Source of the DNA: Mauremys mutica
Lineage: Eukaryota > Chordata > Testudines > Geoemydidae
Reading direction: 5' to 3'
Length of the DNA: 64,000 bases
NCBI RefSeq assembly: GCF_020497125.1
Contig: NC_059079.1
Coordinates: 13,473,553 to 13,537,552, forward strand
Shown: piece after piece, positions 1 to 9,919 of the stretch
Numbering within the stretch: position 1 is the stretch's first letter
Layout of the letters: every line of letters begins with the position of its first letter
Position numbers and translations under genes: made by a program
The notes under the pieces: model-generated
The model's database searches: none
What the model was told of the DNA's origin: nothing
Seen by the model: only the letters and a program-made list of their open reading frames with translations

Positions 1-660
1 GTTGCATTTTGTGAGTGCTCTTTGGCAAAAGGATTTTTTTGTGGAGACAAATGGTTTGCCATCCTCATGCAAAACAAGTATTTTCATTGCAATATGATTG
101 TTCAAAGCACAATAGCTTTTTTTTTTCTTATTTAATTCCTGCTGCATCTCTGAGTAAACAGCATATTACATTGGAACATGTCCATCTGTAATATGAATTC
201 AGGGCAGCACGCCTGTGCTTTGTGCATGTTGATCTTCACATAACTTCAGATTTTCCAAATGTTCAAAACAGAAGCACTTATACTTCGGAAGCCCTTTTCT
301 AACGTGTTTGCTTACAGTTATTAAAATGGGAAGGATGGCGCTTTCATTTGCTCTATGGCATCCAGAGGTCAGAGTACCTAGCAGTTGCAGTTAATATAGG
401 GCCTGTTCCACTCCTAATGCAGCACATGAGGGGTTTTTTAAAGACCATGCGCTTTTCATGGTGCCCAGACTGAGAGGACGTGGGCTGGTTATTAAGCATC
501 CAAATAAGAAATTTTTATCAGGAATATTTTCCAAAAAGAATGCAAAATGTGGGAAAGCATTAATAAAACTATATATGTTTAATGAAGAGGATTTTATTGT
601 GGAGGAATAGATAAGGAAATAACAAAGATGTAGGGCAAAATTCCTCAATCTACATTACAG
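1..660. other. AT-rich non-coding DNA, no feature recognised
   Basis: I see no conserved reading frame, splice-site pair, repeat terminus or RNA structure here. The open frame of about 85 codons at 391-648 (minus) has no recognisable motif and is of chance length. Confidence 0.5.
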
Positions 661-664
661 GCCA

Positions 665-897
665 TGTCCTCAGTTAATGTAAATCAGAATATTGCCATTG
701 AAGTCCATGGAACTTCACCCATTTACACATGCTGAGAATCTGACTCCTCTTGCCAGAATAGCTGCCCATGTGAGCACAGAACTCCTATTCTTACCAGTCA
801 AAGCAGCTAGAGCCTAAGATGATATAAATCTATGTAGCTCCATTGACTTCAACAGAGCTATGTCCATTCACACCAGCTGAGGAGTCAGCCCCTTAGC
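665..897. repeat. Two degenerate MITE-like palindromic repeats
   Basis: Two adjacent pieces (about 665-745 and 815-897) carry the central motif CCATTGAAGTC or its complement, flanked by GTAAATC/TTTACAC blocks and ending in a GGAGTCAGCCCC-like terminus. The same architecture recurs near 7.8, 8.2, 22.0, 25.9 and 57.5 kb. Assignment as non-autonomous DNA transposon debris is inference from the inverted symmetry and copy number in this window. Confidence 0.5.
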
Positions 898-1035
898 ACA
901 ACTGCAAAATAATAGAGAGATCAGAGCTGTGAGAATCAGTGTGGGCAGTTTTGCCTGGAGAGTGCTATGGGGATTTGATGTGAAAGAAAGAAAACCATCC
1001 TCTTTTTGCTGAGATGTGGCAAGAAGATTCCCGAT

Positions 1036-1402
1036 CAGTGGTTCTCAAGCAGAGGTCCAGGGCCCCTTTGGGGGCTGTGAGCAGGTTTCAGGGGGTCTGG
1101 CAAGCAGGGCCAGCGTTAGTCTAGCGGGGGCCCAAGTAAGAAAGCCGAAGCCGCGCTATGCGGGGCTTCAGCCCAGGGCCCCAAGCTCTGCCCCCTGGGG
1201 CTGAAGCCGAAACCTAAGCAAATTAGCTTCATGGGGACCCCTGTGGCATGGGGACCCACGTAATTCCCCAGCTTGCTACCCCCTAACACTGGCCCTGGCT
1301 TGTATATGCAGAAAAACAGTTGTTGTGGCAAAAGAGGGACATGGACTTTTCATACCATGTTGGGGAGGGAGCTCTCATAAAGAAAAAGGTTGAGAACCCC
1401 TG
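1036..1402. mobile_element. Non-autonomous hAT transposon, 367 bp
   Basis: The termini are imperfect inverted repeats, CAGTGGTTCTCAAGC at the left and (reverse complement of the right end) CAGGGGTTCTCAACC. The 8-bp flanks TTCCCGAT (1028-1035) and TTCCAGAT (1403-1410) match at 7 of 8 positions, the target-duplication length of hAT elements. No transposase frame remains, so this is a MITE-type derivative. The GC-rich interior contains an inverted GGGGCTTCAGCCC-like block. Open frames across it are by-products. Confidence 0.88.
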
Positions 1403-1410
1403 TTCCAGAT

Positions 1411-2160
1411 CATCATAAGAGATGGTTGGGGTACCACTAAAAACAACTAAATACCAAGACCCAAAGCACCTCGACATTTGTAACAGGAAAAACACTGACA
1501 AGATTTGGCAATATAAAAGTACAAAGTTTTTGGACTTTGAGTAATGTAAAAATCTCCTAACAAATCTGTGTTTGTAGAAGATAAGAAATGTTGACATTAA
1601 AGAACCCATAGCATGCTCTCCAAAACCTTTCTAATAGATTAAGGGGGAGGATAATACACATATACAGTACTGACTTATAACATTGAAATATAAAACTGAA
1701 GTATGGATAATGATAATATTAAAGGATTTGCTAGCTATATTTTAATAAGTTGCAATTATGGATAGGTAATAAATATAGATAAGATTACACATGGCCATGG
1801 CATGAGTGTGTTTTTGCCAAGTGTCCTTTGACATAAATTGCTGATTGGTTGAAAATGATGTTCTTGTAGGCAAGTTAAATAATGTGTCATGTTGGAAGCT
1901 GTACGCTAGTTATTTGTCATTTGACAAATAACTGTCCTCCCTTTTTTTTTTTTTTTTCTGAGAAGCTCAAGAACAAAGTGACCCAGGTTGCCTTGGCCCA
2001 AAAGCTGCAAACCCAGCCAGCAAAATGTAGAAGTTATGCAAAGCTTGTGCATGTGTAATGTCAGGGTTACATAAAAACCAATGGGTCATCTGTTAAATGC
2101 TGACTGGAGAGAAGTTGAGTAATGGGGAATGTGAAAATGTAGGAGACTCCTAGTGAATAT
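1411..2160. other. AT-rich non-coding DNA with a short hairpin and a T run
   Basis: Nothing gene-like is visible. A perfect 12-bp-arm hairpin lies at 1908-1933 (AGTTATTTGTCA, TT loop, TGACAAATAACT) and a run of about 18 T at 1941-1958. Confidence 0.5.
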
Positions 2161-2166
2161 GGGCCT

Positions 2167-3045
2167 GTGATGGAGTATACAAATCCCACACTGGAGAGCG
2201 AGGGGTTAACCTGCAAAGCCTGCACAAGCTGGAGATGGGGCTTACAAAGGGGAGCACAGTGGCTCAGAGGCAGGTAGTGGAAGGGAACAAGTGATTGTTC
2301 TGACAGGGAAGTACTGCCGGGAGCTCATTGCCTGGGACCTGACAGTGCAGAGCCAGGCAAACCTACAGAGGAGAGTCAGGTGACTGAGTGTGCCGGCCAG
2401 AGGCTCCGGTGAAGATTCTTAGATTTACTCAGTGAAGTTAAAGAAGACTGGGTAGGAAGGGGTCCGAGGCGTGACTGCTTGGCACTCCAAGGTGCAGAGT
2501 GTAGCTTCCCACCACTGGGCCCTGGACCGGAGCCCAATAGAGAAAGCGAGCCCGGCTCCCCTACCCACTCCAAGAAGACGTAACAATAACAGGAGCCTTC
2601 ACCTTGGGTGAGAACCCAGCTGGAGAAAACCTGGAGTTCAAAGATCCAGACCCCAAAGTCTCTGTGCTAAAAGGGAAGGACTGGAAACCCTTCAGGGGGG
2701 TGCTGAAAGACAGGTCTATGTTTCAGTAGGGAGGCGACCACCACTCTTCTATCTGACCACTAGGTGGCACTGTTCATGACTGTTCACATTCTACAGGTCC
2801 CAAAACTGGAAAAGCACCAGACCAGAAATTAAAGAACAGGACAAAAGGACCCCAGGAGATCAAGGGAGGTGACAGCTATCGTGGGAGGTGAAAGGAGTTC
2901 CCGATGCCCAGGAATGCAGTAACTTGGGCCTATTTACCTATTCTGTCTTGTCTGTTGTTATGTGTCTGGCTTAAATGTGTGTCCAGGCATTATAAGAACA
3001 ATAATTCTGTCTGAAATTGTAGAAATAAAGATTAAATCTGCTTAA
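2167..3045 (+). repeat. LTR-like or other unclassified repeat block (tentative)
   Basis: The block begins TGTGATGGAGT, is richer in GC than its neighbours and ends just after an AATAAA signal near 3027. The start resembles the block at 27448, which begins TGTGATGGAAC. I see no internal retroviral coding sequence and no matching second LTR, so a solo LTR is only a guess. A processed non-coding transcript end is an alternative. Confidence 0.28.
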
Positions 3046-3257
3046 ACCTAAATGGGGGTGGGGTGGGCTTATGACTCAGTTTCCCACTTTACTCTTCCAA
3101 CAAGCTGCATACATACTCCAAACCAGACCAGGCCAGAATATTTTCCATTGAAACCCTCCCAGTTTTGTTGGTATTTTTTAACGGATCTACTCCAAACGTT
3201 GTCCACAATGATGGTTCGAATTCTTGAAGAAATCTGCTTTGGCTGTGTTCAGATGAC

Positions 3258-3595
3258 AGTTGCCAACTTTCACGCGGTAAATAAGCGCCCCGACTTTCAC
3301 AATAAACCCCAAATCAAGCTAATCCCATTTCAAAACAAGGCCAAAACAAGCCAATCCCTAAGAACCCCAACACTCCATGTGACTAGATCCCGCCGGCATG
3401 CAGGCTGGGACTGTGGTGGGTCCGCTGTGCACCCCTGACTCTCTCCTCCCTTGTCCCTGCTTGCTGGGAGCGGATTAAAAAAAAAAGAAGCAACAAGCTA
3501 AAAACTAGCCAATAAGCAGCTCACGAGCCAATTAAGCCAAAAACAAGCCCAATTTCTGCGTTGTTTTGGGGTTTTTTTGCGGGTTTGGCATGTCT
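3258..3595. repeat. Interspersed repeat with reiterated AAGCCAAT-type motifs
   Basis: From GTTGCCAACTTTCACG onward the sequence repeats short variants of AACAAGCCAAT (about 3300-3360 and 3490-3555) and ends in a T/G-rich stretch that partly mirrors its start. The pattern looks like a dispersed reptile repeat, but I cannot place it in a class. The 128-codon frame overlapping it (3052-3438) has no recognisable domain. Confidence 0.4.
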
Positions 3596-3599
3596 GGTT

Positions 3600-4572
3600 C
3601 AGATTCCCCCTTTTACGTTTTCTTTCTGCAAATAGACTAGGGTGAAACTCAACACTATAGAAAGCCCTGACTGGCCTCTTCACCACTTAAGCCTTCCAAA
3701 TAGGGCTTGCAGGGGACCGAAGTGGTTCATCAATCTTGTGGTGGGCCTCTGCCCATCAGTGAATGTCACCCACTGCAAAGGGAAAAAAGGAAGTGTAACA
3801 AAGCAGCTGAAGATTGAATTAGGAGACAGAATATGTAGAATGTGATACTGTGTTAATAATTGTCTGCTGAAATAATATAGGTTTAGCCCAATACTGCATC
3901 CCACGCCCTAATTAAACAAGATCTGTTGGAACAGAAACCTCCCCCGTTCCCCGGGGAGTTCATCTTGTGTACTCTTGTTCTAGTTTACATTTTCACTGGA
4001 GATGCACAACCTGCCTGCAGTTGTGTCCTCTGGTTCAATATCTCTACTTCCTTCCCGTAGTTTGCCTTGGGCTCCCACTAAGTAAGCACAGATATCAAGA
4101 TGTTCAGAATCACTGTCCACAAAAATCAGTATGCTGTTTTATTTTATTTGCACAGCTGCTGGGAATTTTCTTCCACCTAACTTTTCTCTGTGTGTGTGTC
4201 TGTTTTAGAATCAGGGGAAAGAAGAATGGACTTTTTAGCATTTGTGTTTGCTTTTATTGATCTTTAAAATGTTTTGTGGATTTTTTTTAAACAAAGGACT
4301 ACAATAATATTAGGATCAGAAAATAAAAAAGATCTATAACTAAGCCATGTGGAAATTGATTTTTACTGACATTCACGGAACCCTTTCTTCCAAATACCAC
4401 TGTAAAGCTACCCTATGTCCTTGCCTTATCTTTTTTGAATGGGGCAATACATTATTTTTATAATTCTTTATGAAAGGGTTTGTTGGAAACTATGAAAGCA
4501 GACATCCTAATCGATATATAAGCACATACATATAACTTGTGTGTAATATAATACACGGTATATTCTAATGCC
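3600..4572. other. AT-rich non-coding DNA, no feature recognised
   Basis: No exon with paired splice sites and no repeat terminus is recognised. Short frames at 3642-3904 and 3967-4260 are unremarkable. Confidence 0.45.
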
Positions 4573-4834
4573 ATTAATATTATGATAGCAACTAGAGACT
4601 CAGACTAAGATACCCCTTGTGCTAGGTGCTGTACATGCAAGTACTAAGAGACAGTCTTTTTCCCAAAGGGCTTGCAATCTAAATAGACAAAGAGTGGCAG
4701 GGGAAACATGGGCACAGAGAGCCAAAGTGACTTGTTCAAGGTCTTACACCAGATCACTGGCTGAACCGGGAACCATACCCCTGTTTTCTGAGTCCCAATC
4801 CCGTACGCTATGCACTGGCTCAAGATGCCTCTCG
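4573..4834 (-). repeat. MIR-type CORE-SINE copy
   Basis: Read on the minus strand it has the MIR order. There is a GGACTCAG and GGTTCCCGG-like tRNA-derived part, then a core around ACCTTGAACAAGTCAC, then CTCTGTGCC, and a 3' end like GTACAGCACCTAGCACAA. This matches the CORE-SINE body known from MIR families. It is old: box A and box B are degraded and no target duplication is visible. Confidence 0.75.
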
Positions 4835-4839
4835 AATAG

Positions 4840-5385
4840 CTGTGATAGTGGATACTGTGGCAATGTCTACCCATAATATTGTTTTTCCAAGGCATGTCCA
4901 GCTCATTCTGTCACACACTAGTGATTATGGTGCAATATAGGGCTTTTCTTGCACACTGGTAGCTGGAATTAAAATAATCTAATGCCCAAAATTGGATTGC
5001 ACAAATATCTACAACACAGGCAGCAGGCAAAACCATAGGTCATACAAGAAGCAAGAAGCAGAAAAGACTCTGCCACATGGACAAGCTAGTGGCCAAAGTG
5101 AGAGCTCACCACAGGAAGATGAACAATGGATGTCTTATTTTTAAGGTAGCTATTTATGCACTTTACTGATTTAAGGCTGGATCGTGCCTGGTGGTACCAA
5201 GCCCCTCCTGAGAAGAGCCAAGACCCATCCGCTCAACTTCATCGGGAGCTGAGGAAGAGCTGCGCCTTGTAAGATCGAGTTTTCACAGAATACCGATCTC
5301 CAGAGCAATTACAGTGGGCCTCACTGACCTCTTGTCGTGTACGCTGGTGAAAATCAGGAATAACTTTCCAGGGGAACCTCTATGG
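4840..5385. other. Non-coding DNA, possible MITE debris
   Basis: No gene is visible. The segment about 5170-5280 (GGATCGTGCCTGGTGGTACC onwards) has the style of a palindromic MITE but its ends cannot be fixed. Confidence 0.35.
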
Positions 5386-5387
5386 CT

Positions 5388-5575
5388 ATGTCTGTAGACT
5401 GCATGTCCAGCTAGCACAGGTATAAATAGTAGTGTAGATGGTGATGCATGTTTTAGGTGAGTGGAGAGCCCTACCTGCCTGAACCCCAGGGTACCTACCC
5501 TACATAGATATATACATGCCTAAGCAGTGCTTCCCACATCTACACTGCCGTAATGCCTATGGGTCTCTGCAGCCA
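5388..5575. repeat. Degenerate 'tGTCTAC'-type (Harbinger-like) MITE
   Basis: Contains GCTATGTCTGTAGAC at the left, ACAGGTATAAATAG inside and CATCTACACTGCC at the right. The same internal motif occurs near 38420 with a GTGTAGAC terminus at 38740. Boundaries are uncertain. Confidence 0.35.
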
Positions 5576-5689
5576 ATAATTATGGCCCTCTGTACACACA
5601 AGAGGTGCAATTACAGTCAAAGGCAATCCAATGCTGCATGCCAGCTAATATTTGTGGAAATTTTTGCAGTTGTTCATGCGGTTCTAATA

Positions 5690-5775
5690 ATAATACTTTG
5701 CACTCTTATAGTGCTTTCAAAGCCCTTTAACCGTTTAGTGACTTAAGCCTCACAACACCCCTGTGAAATAGGGAA
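5690..5775 (-). repeat. MIR-like fragment
   Basis: TATAGTGCTTTCAAAG followed by GCCTCACAACACCCCTGTGA resembles the 3' half of MIR-type SINEs in reverse (lowest-order 'cctcacaacacc..gtgaggtag' signature). It is short and old. Confidence 0.4.
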
Positions 5776-5789
5776 GGCTCGTTATAGAA

Positions 5790-7600
5790 AAATATATTGT
5801 CTATATTGCACAGTCAAAAAATGTTTCACTTTAAAAGGATTCCACTGTACAGAGTGGTTTGTATGCAGATTCCCAACAAGCATCCTTTCAGCTATAAGTA
5901 ACTGAAAAATGGTTCCCTGTGGCTTTAAAAGTCCTAAGGAAGAACTGCTCCTCTATGTGTATTGTTTAAACATCTCTGTGTGGCAATCAGGTTCCCCTCC
6001 CCGCCCCCCTCAAATAGTAGTGTAATTAGTTCTTCAAAGGCCCTACTCTTTGAATTTATTTCAGCAAGTTGTCATTTGGGAAAGTCAAATTTCTAAACAG
6101 GAGTTCAACCCCTCACATATGTTTCCCAAGTTTATCTGCAGTTCACAAGCCTGTACAGAAGCTGTTTGACTCAATCTGTTGCTGGATAGGAGGAGGGCAC
6201 AGGTTCACAGCAATAAACAAACCTCTTTGCAATGTCAATCTCTTCACAGCGTTGGATGGGATTTCTTTGAAGCAGGGTTTGCCTGAGCTATATGAAAACT
6301 CAGGATCAGTTTCAGTGTGTGCCGGGGACAAAGGCCTTTATTGTATAAAAGGAATAGAACTAAGGCCCTTTCTTCGGTGAAGTCCCCGCCAATATTTTTT
6401 GTATGAACCTGTGATCCCAGTCATGGCTAACAGAACAAAGTAGGATTGTGTTTAACTAGAACCAATCTTTGTGGGCTGCTTTGCTTTAACTGAGACTTTC
6501 CACTGAATATTAGAGCCAGATCCTCAGCAGGTGCAAATTGATGTTGCTCCGTTGAAGTCACATGTACCTGGTCATGAAGTCCATGGATGGCACAGATTAA
6601 CACCACCTGAGGCCCTGTCCCTAGAGACAGAATCAATAAGACTCCAAAAAAGGCTGGCATTGCTCTAATATATAAGTAATATCCTGACTGCATTATAAAT
6701 GTACTGCTAAGAACTATCTATCACGTTATAGCTACAGTGTGTGACCACAGTCACATTACAGAGTGGTGGAAGGAGATTAAATATTAGAGCCAAAATAGTT
6801 ACAGACTTATTCCGTAACCTTTCATGATTTCATTGTATTTTTCCCCCTCTGATGAATGGATTTTCCTAAATTTGACAGATTTATTTTTTGTGGCAGGTCT
6901 TTTTCTCTCACAACATTTAGTGCCAGTTTTCCATTAAATCCCAAGCAGAGAGATGAGGTGAACGGTAATCTACTGGTAGCTATAATTTGATTTAGGTCCA
7001 TGTAGCACATATGCATGACCCTTTTTTCTTAACAATGCAGGGGTTTGGTTTTCTAAGCCTCTGTATGACAACTGATTTGTTTGGGAGAGGGGAAAAATTC
7101 AAGGAGATGTAAATTACATAAAATAATTTAATATTTCTAAGGGCCTGTTTTAAACATCAACTTTAAACTGGAGATTTTCTACAAGCTTGTGGAATCTTTA
7201 CGTATTGTTAAAGGGATTTTTGTAAAGACCTGTGGCCTATTTATGAGTTACCAAAAAGAATTCCACTCAATGTACTCAGGGCTGCTCATGTTGCCTCAGA
7301 TTTCCGCAGATCTCTTTGGAGATTTCCAAACTCATAAACACTGTAAATAGGATCAGACATGGCTATATCTGAGTTTTGTTAAATCGATGCTTTTTTTTTT
7401 TTTGGTAAATAATATGATCCACCATTTATTTTGCTTGACCCATTTTTTATATTTAAGGAAATTAAATGAATCTCATATTTATTATTCCAAAATGCTAGGT
7501 GGTGTCTGTTAACACATGTTTAAATTAATGAAAGTTTGGTGGCGAACATATAAATAGCAGAGCAGCCAGGCTATTTTGTGGACCTAGACTTCAACACTTC
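5790..7600. other. AT-rich non-coding DNA
   Basis: No exon or transposon end is convincing. About 6505-6620 carries a weak CCGTTGAAGTC MITE-core resemblance. The short frames (for example 6069-6380) lack motifs. Confidence 0.45.
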
Positions 7601-7605
7601 GCCTC

Positions 7606-7700
7606 AATTCTTCGGGGCTGATTCATTGGGTTAATATTTGTTCCTGTTTGGATTAGCTCTTCAGGGCTGATTCATCTGGTTAATATTTCTTTGTTGGGTC
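7606..7700. repeat. Two-copy tandem duplication, unit about 51 bp
   Basis: The string TCTTCRGGGCTGATTCAT is followed by GGTTAATATTT, and the whole recurs once about 51 bp later with few differences. This is a simple local duplication, not a known element. Confidence 0.7.
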
Positions 7701-7813
7701 CTCTATTATACAGTGTATGGCCATACGATATACTACTGTATTGACATACAATAACTATCAGCCTTCATGTGGTGTCATTCAGCACTTCTACTTCTAGTCC
7801 TGGCCAGAGATCT

Positions 7814-7923
7814 GGGCCTTATTCTGACTCGTTCACAGTCATATTATGTTAGTGTAACTCCATTGATTTCAGTGAGGTTACTCCTTGTTTATACCTGCTG
7901 TAAGCAAATGAAGAATCAGGCCC
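7814..7923. mobile_element. Palindromic MITE (GGGCCT..ATTCT / AGAATCAGGCCC)
   Basis: Terminal inverted repeats GGGCCTTATTCT and AGAATCAGGCCC enclose about 110 bp with the core CTCCATTGATTTCAGTGAGG. It is the same family as 57516-57620. No clear target duplication is seen. No coding capacity. Confidence 0.65.
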
Positions 7924-8169
7924 TATAAGTGTATAGATGTGGACAAAAATTAAAACAAAAACAAGTTAAACTGAATTTTTCAAACCTAAAACCCCAACAT
8001 TTTGAGGGAGTTCTTTTATAATCAATCCCAGTTCATCCATCCCTAGAACTGATCCATTCCCGCTATGAACTAACGATGACAGTATTGATTCAGTTTCATC
8101 TACACTAATTTTATGAGTCTGATCATGATGGGCTAGATGGTAATTACAGTTTTACATAAGCATAGCACC

Positions 8170-8265
8170 TTTGACTTCAGTGCTGAGGATCTGGCCCCTT
8201 GGTTTCAGTGGAATCACTCCCGATTTACACTGATGTAAATGAGATCAGAATCAGGCTCCCAGATC
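8170..8265. repeat. Partial copy of the GATCAGAATCAGGC MITE family
   Basis: GATCTGGCCCCTTGG at the left, TTTACACTGATGTAAA inside and GAGATCAGAATCAGGCTCCC at the right match the family seen at 7814 and 57516, with a degraded left end. Confidence 0.5.
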
Positions 8266-8269
8266 TCAT

Positions 8270-8890
8270 TTAAAAATAAAAATATTTGAGTCATGACAGA
8301 TGTCACTGAAAAACACAACTTTAATTTGTTATTTGGCCCTGTAGCCCTCCCAAAAATTCCCATGTTGTGTTTCACATTAGGCAAACTCACCTAAAGTGAA
8401 GCAGTGGTTAAACACCTACTTGCCATAGTCACAAACCCCAACATCACCCATAAATGTCACCTGATAATGTTTAAAGAGCGAGAGACCTCTGCTGGAGGCT
8501 GTGCGATGGGGGATTGCAGAACCTTCCTTCTCCAGCTCTGCATTTGCTGGGAACTGCTCATATCTGGGGAAACCCCAATATCTGCCCATATCTGGGGTCT
8601 TTCAGATAGTTTCTGCTCCCCTTGCTACCCCTCTAACTTCAAGCCCTGAGAAAATTCTGTCTCCCGCAGAAGTCGTCCTATTGGGGCTTGAAAACTCCAT
8701 TGTTCAAGTGGAATATAGTTTTCCTGGGCAGTCATTGTCCTGGAGGAAGAGGCACTCTCTAAGGTAGCTAAAGCCAATGCCATGAACAGCTTTGAATATC
8801 CAAAGAGAGAGAACTTGAATTCAGTTGCAGAGATTAGAACACCTGGGTGTTATGTATACAAGAGGTCAGAAAAATTGGGGTGATGGGAGG
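8270..8890. other. Non-coding DNA, possible old LINE debris
   Basis: Frames at 8404-8767 overlap one another and have no recognised domain. Around 8755-8830 the string CCATGAACAGCTTTGAATAT resembles 3' LINE debris seen in reptile genomes, but too little remains to classify. Confidence 0.3.
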
Positions 8891-8894
8891 GTTC

Positions 8895-9050
8895 CCCACA
8901 GAAAAATGAGAAAAACTGGAAAAAAAAGTTATGAAAATATTCCACAGAAAAATTCAATTTTTCATTGAAAAACCAAAGTCAGTTTTCACTGAAAAAACAA
9001 TTTTCTTTCAAAAACAGTGTAGATAGAAATTTTTCGACCAGTCCCTGCTG
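8895..9050. repeat. A/T-rich MITE with AAAATTTT-type inverted blocks
   Basis: Repeated GAAAAATTCAATTTTTC and CATTGAAAAACC blocks are arranged with local inverted symmetry, ending in TTTTTCGACCAGTCCCTGCTGG. A similar segment (44375-44610) has TTTTCACATTTTAATTTT and ends TTTTTCAACCAGGTCTAG. The two copies suggest a dispersed family. Confidence 0.45.
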
Positions 9051-9108
9051 GTCCCCATCAAGAGCCTGATACAAAGTTTACTTTCCAAAGTGTCTGTCAC
9101 AAGACTTA

Positions 9109-9721
9109 GGCCTGGTCTACTCTTAAAAGTTAGGTTGACATAGCCATGGTACTTGGAGTGTGAAGAATGTACATTCCTGTGTGCTGTAGCTATGCTAACC
9201 GAATCCCTGGTGTAGACACAGGTAAGTCAATGGAAGAATGCTTCTGACAACCTAGCTACTGTAGCTCAAGGAGCTGGAGTTCCTATAGCAATGAGAAAAC
9301 CCCCTTCCTTGATGTAGGCAGTGTTTATATGATGGGTGCTATCAGGGGCGGCTCTAGCCATTTCGTCGCGGTCTAGCCATTTCGCTCTGCCGGTTGCCAG
9401 TCTAGCAGATCCGGTGGACGTCCTGCAGACGTGCCTGCGGAGGGTCCACTGGTCCCGCGACTCCGGTGGACTTCCCGCAGGCATGCCTGCGGATGCTCCA
9501 CCGAAGCCGCGGGACCAGCGGACCCTCCGCAGGCACATCTGCGGGAGGTCCACCGGAGCTGCCTGCCGCCCTCCCAGCGACCGGCAGAGCGCCCCCCACG
9601 GCATGCCGCCCCAAGCACGCGCTTGGCGTGCTGGGGCCTGGAGCCGCCCCTGGGTGCTACAAGCAGCATAGATAATGGCACTGCAGCTGTGACTCTGTAG
9701 CATCATAGTGTAGACATGGCC
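9109..9721. mobile_element. PIF/Harbinger-like MITE, interrupted by a hAT insertion
   Basis: Ends are GGCCTGGTCTAC and GTAGACATGGCC (imperfect inverted repeats), and the trinucleotide TTA flanks both sides (9106-9108, 9722-9724), fitting the 3-bp TWA duplication of PIF/Harbinger elements. The interior has GTTAGGTTGACATAGCC and a GACACAGGTAAGTCAATGG block. It carries no transposase. A hAT element sits inside at 9343-9652 with its own target duplication. Related copies lie at 23438-23712 and, more distantly, 33299-33540. Confidence 0.78.
9343..9652. mobile_element. Non-autonomous hAT transposon, GC-rich, nested
   Basis: Inverted termini CAGGGGCGGCTC and GAGCCGCCCCTG are perfect over 12 bp. Flanks GGTGCTAT (9335-9342) and GGTGCTAC (9653-9660) match at 7 of 8. 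The interior is made of alternating inverted units around the palindrome CCGCAGGCATGCCTGCGG (9475-9492). This lattice produces five or more overlapping open frames of 60-150 codons on both strands, none of which should be read as a protein. The same termini start an element at 16847. Confidence 0.92.
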
Positions 9722-9777
9722 TTAGATAGACTTTGGATCAGGCCCCATGTTTCTAGTCCAAATACTCACAACAGTGT

Positions 9778-9901
9778 TGCCTGTGACAAAGTGGATATTC
9801 ACCCACGAAAGCTCGTGCTCCAATACATCTGTTAGTCTATAAGGTGCCACAGGACTCTTTGTTGCTTTTTACAGATCAAGACTAACACAGCTACCCCTCT
9901 G
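9778..9901 (-). mobile_element. Short retroposon with 16-bp target duplication
   Basis: The 16-mer ATACTCACAACAGTGT occurs exactly at 9762-9777 and 9902-9917, bracketing 124 bp. On the minus strand the insert reads CAGAGGGGTAGCTGTGTTAG, then a block ending AGTCCTGTGGCACCTTATAG and CTTTCGTGGGTGAATATCC. A related copy on the plus strand lies at 21868-21966. Length and duplication point to target-primed retroposition. The class (SINE-like or Penelope-like end) is not resolved. Confidence 0.82.
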
Positions 9902-9919
9902 ATACTCACAACAGTGTAT

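Noticed and set aside
2167..3045. Complete endogenous retrovirus
   Set aside because: Only LTR-like blocks are seen here and near 27.4 and 42.3 kb. No second LTR, primer-binding site or gag/pol-like frame lies beside them.
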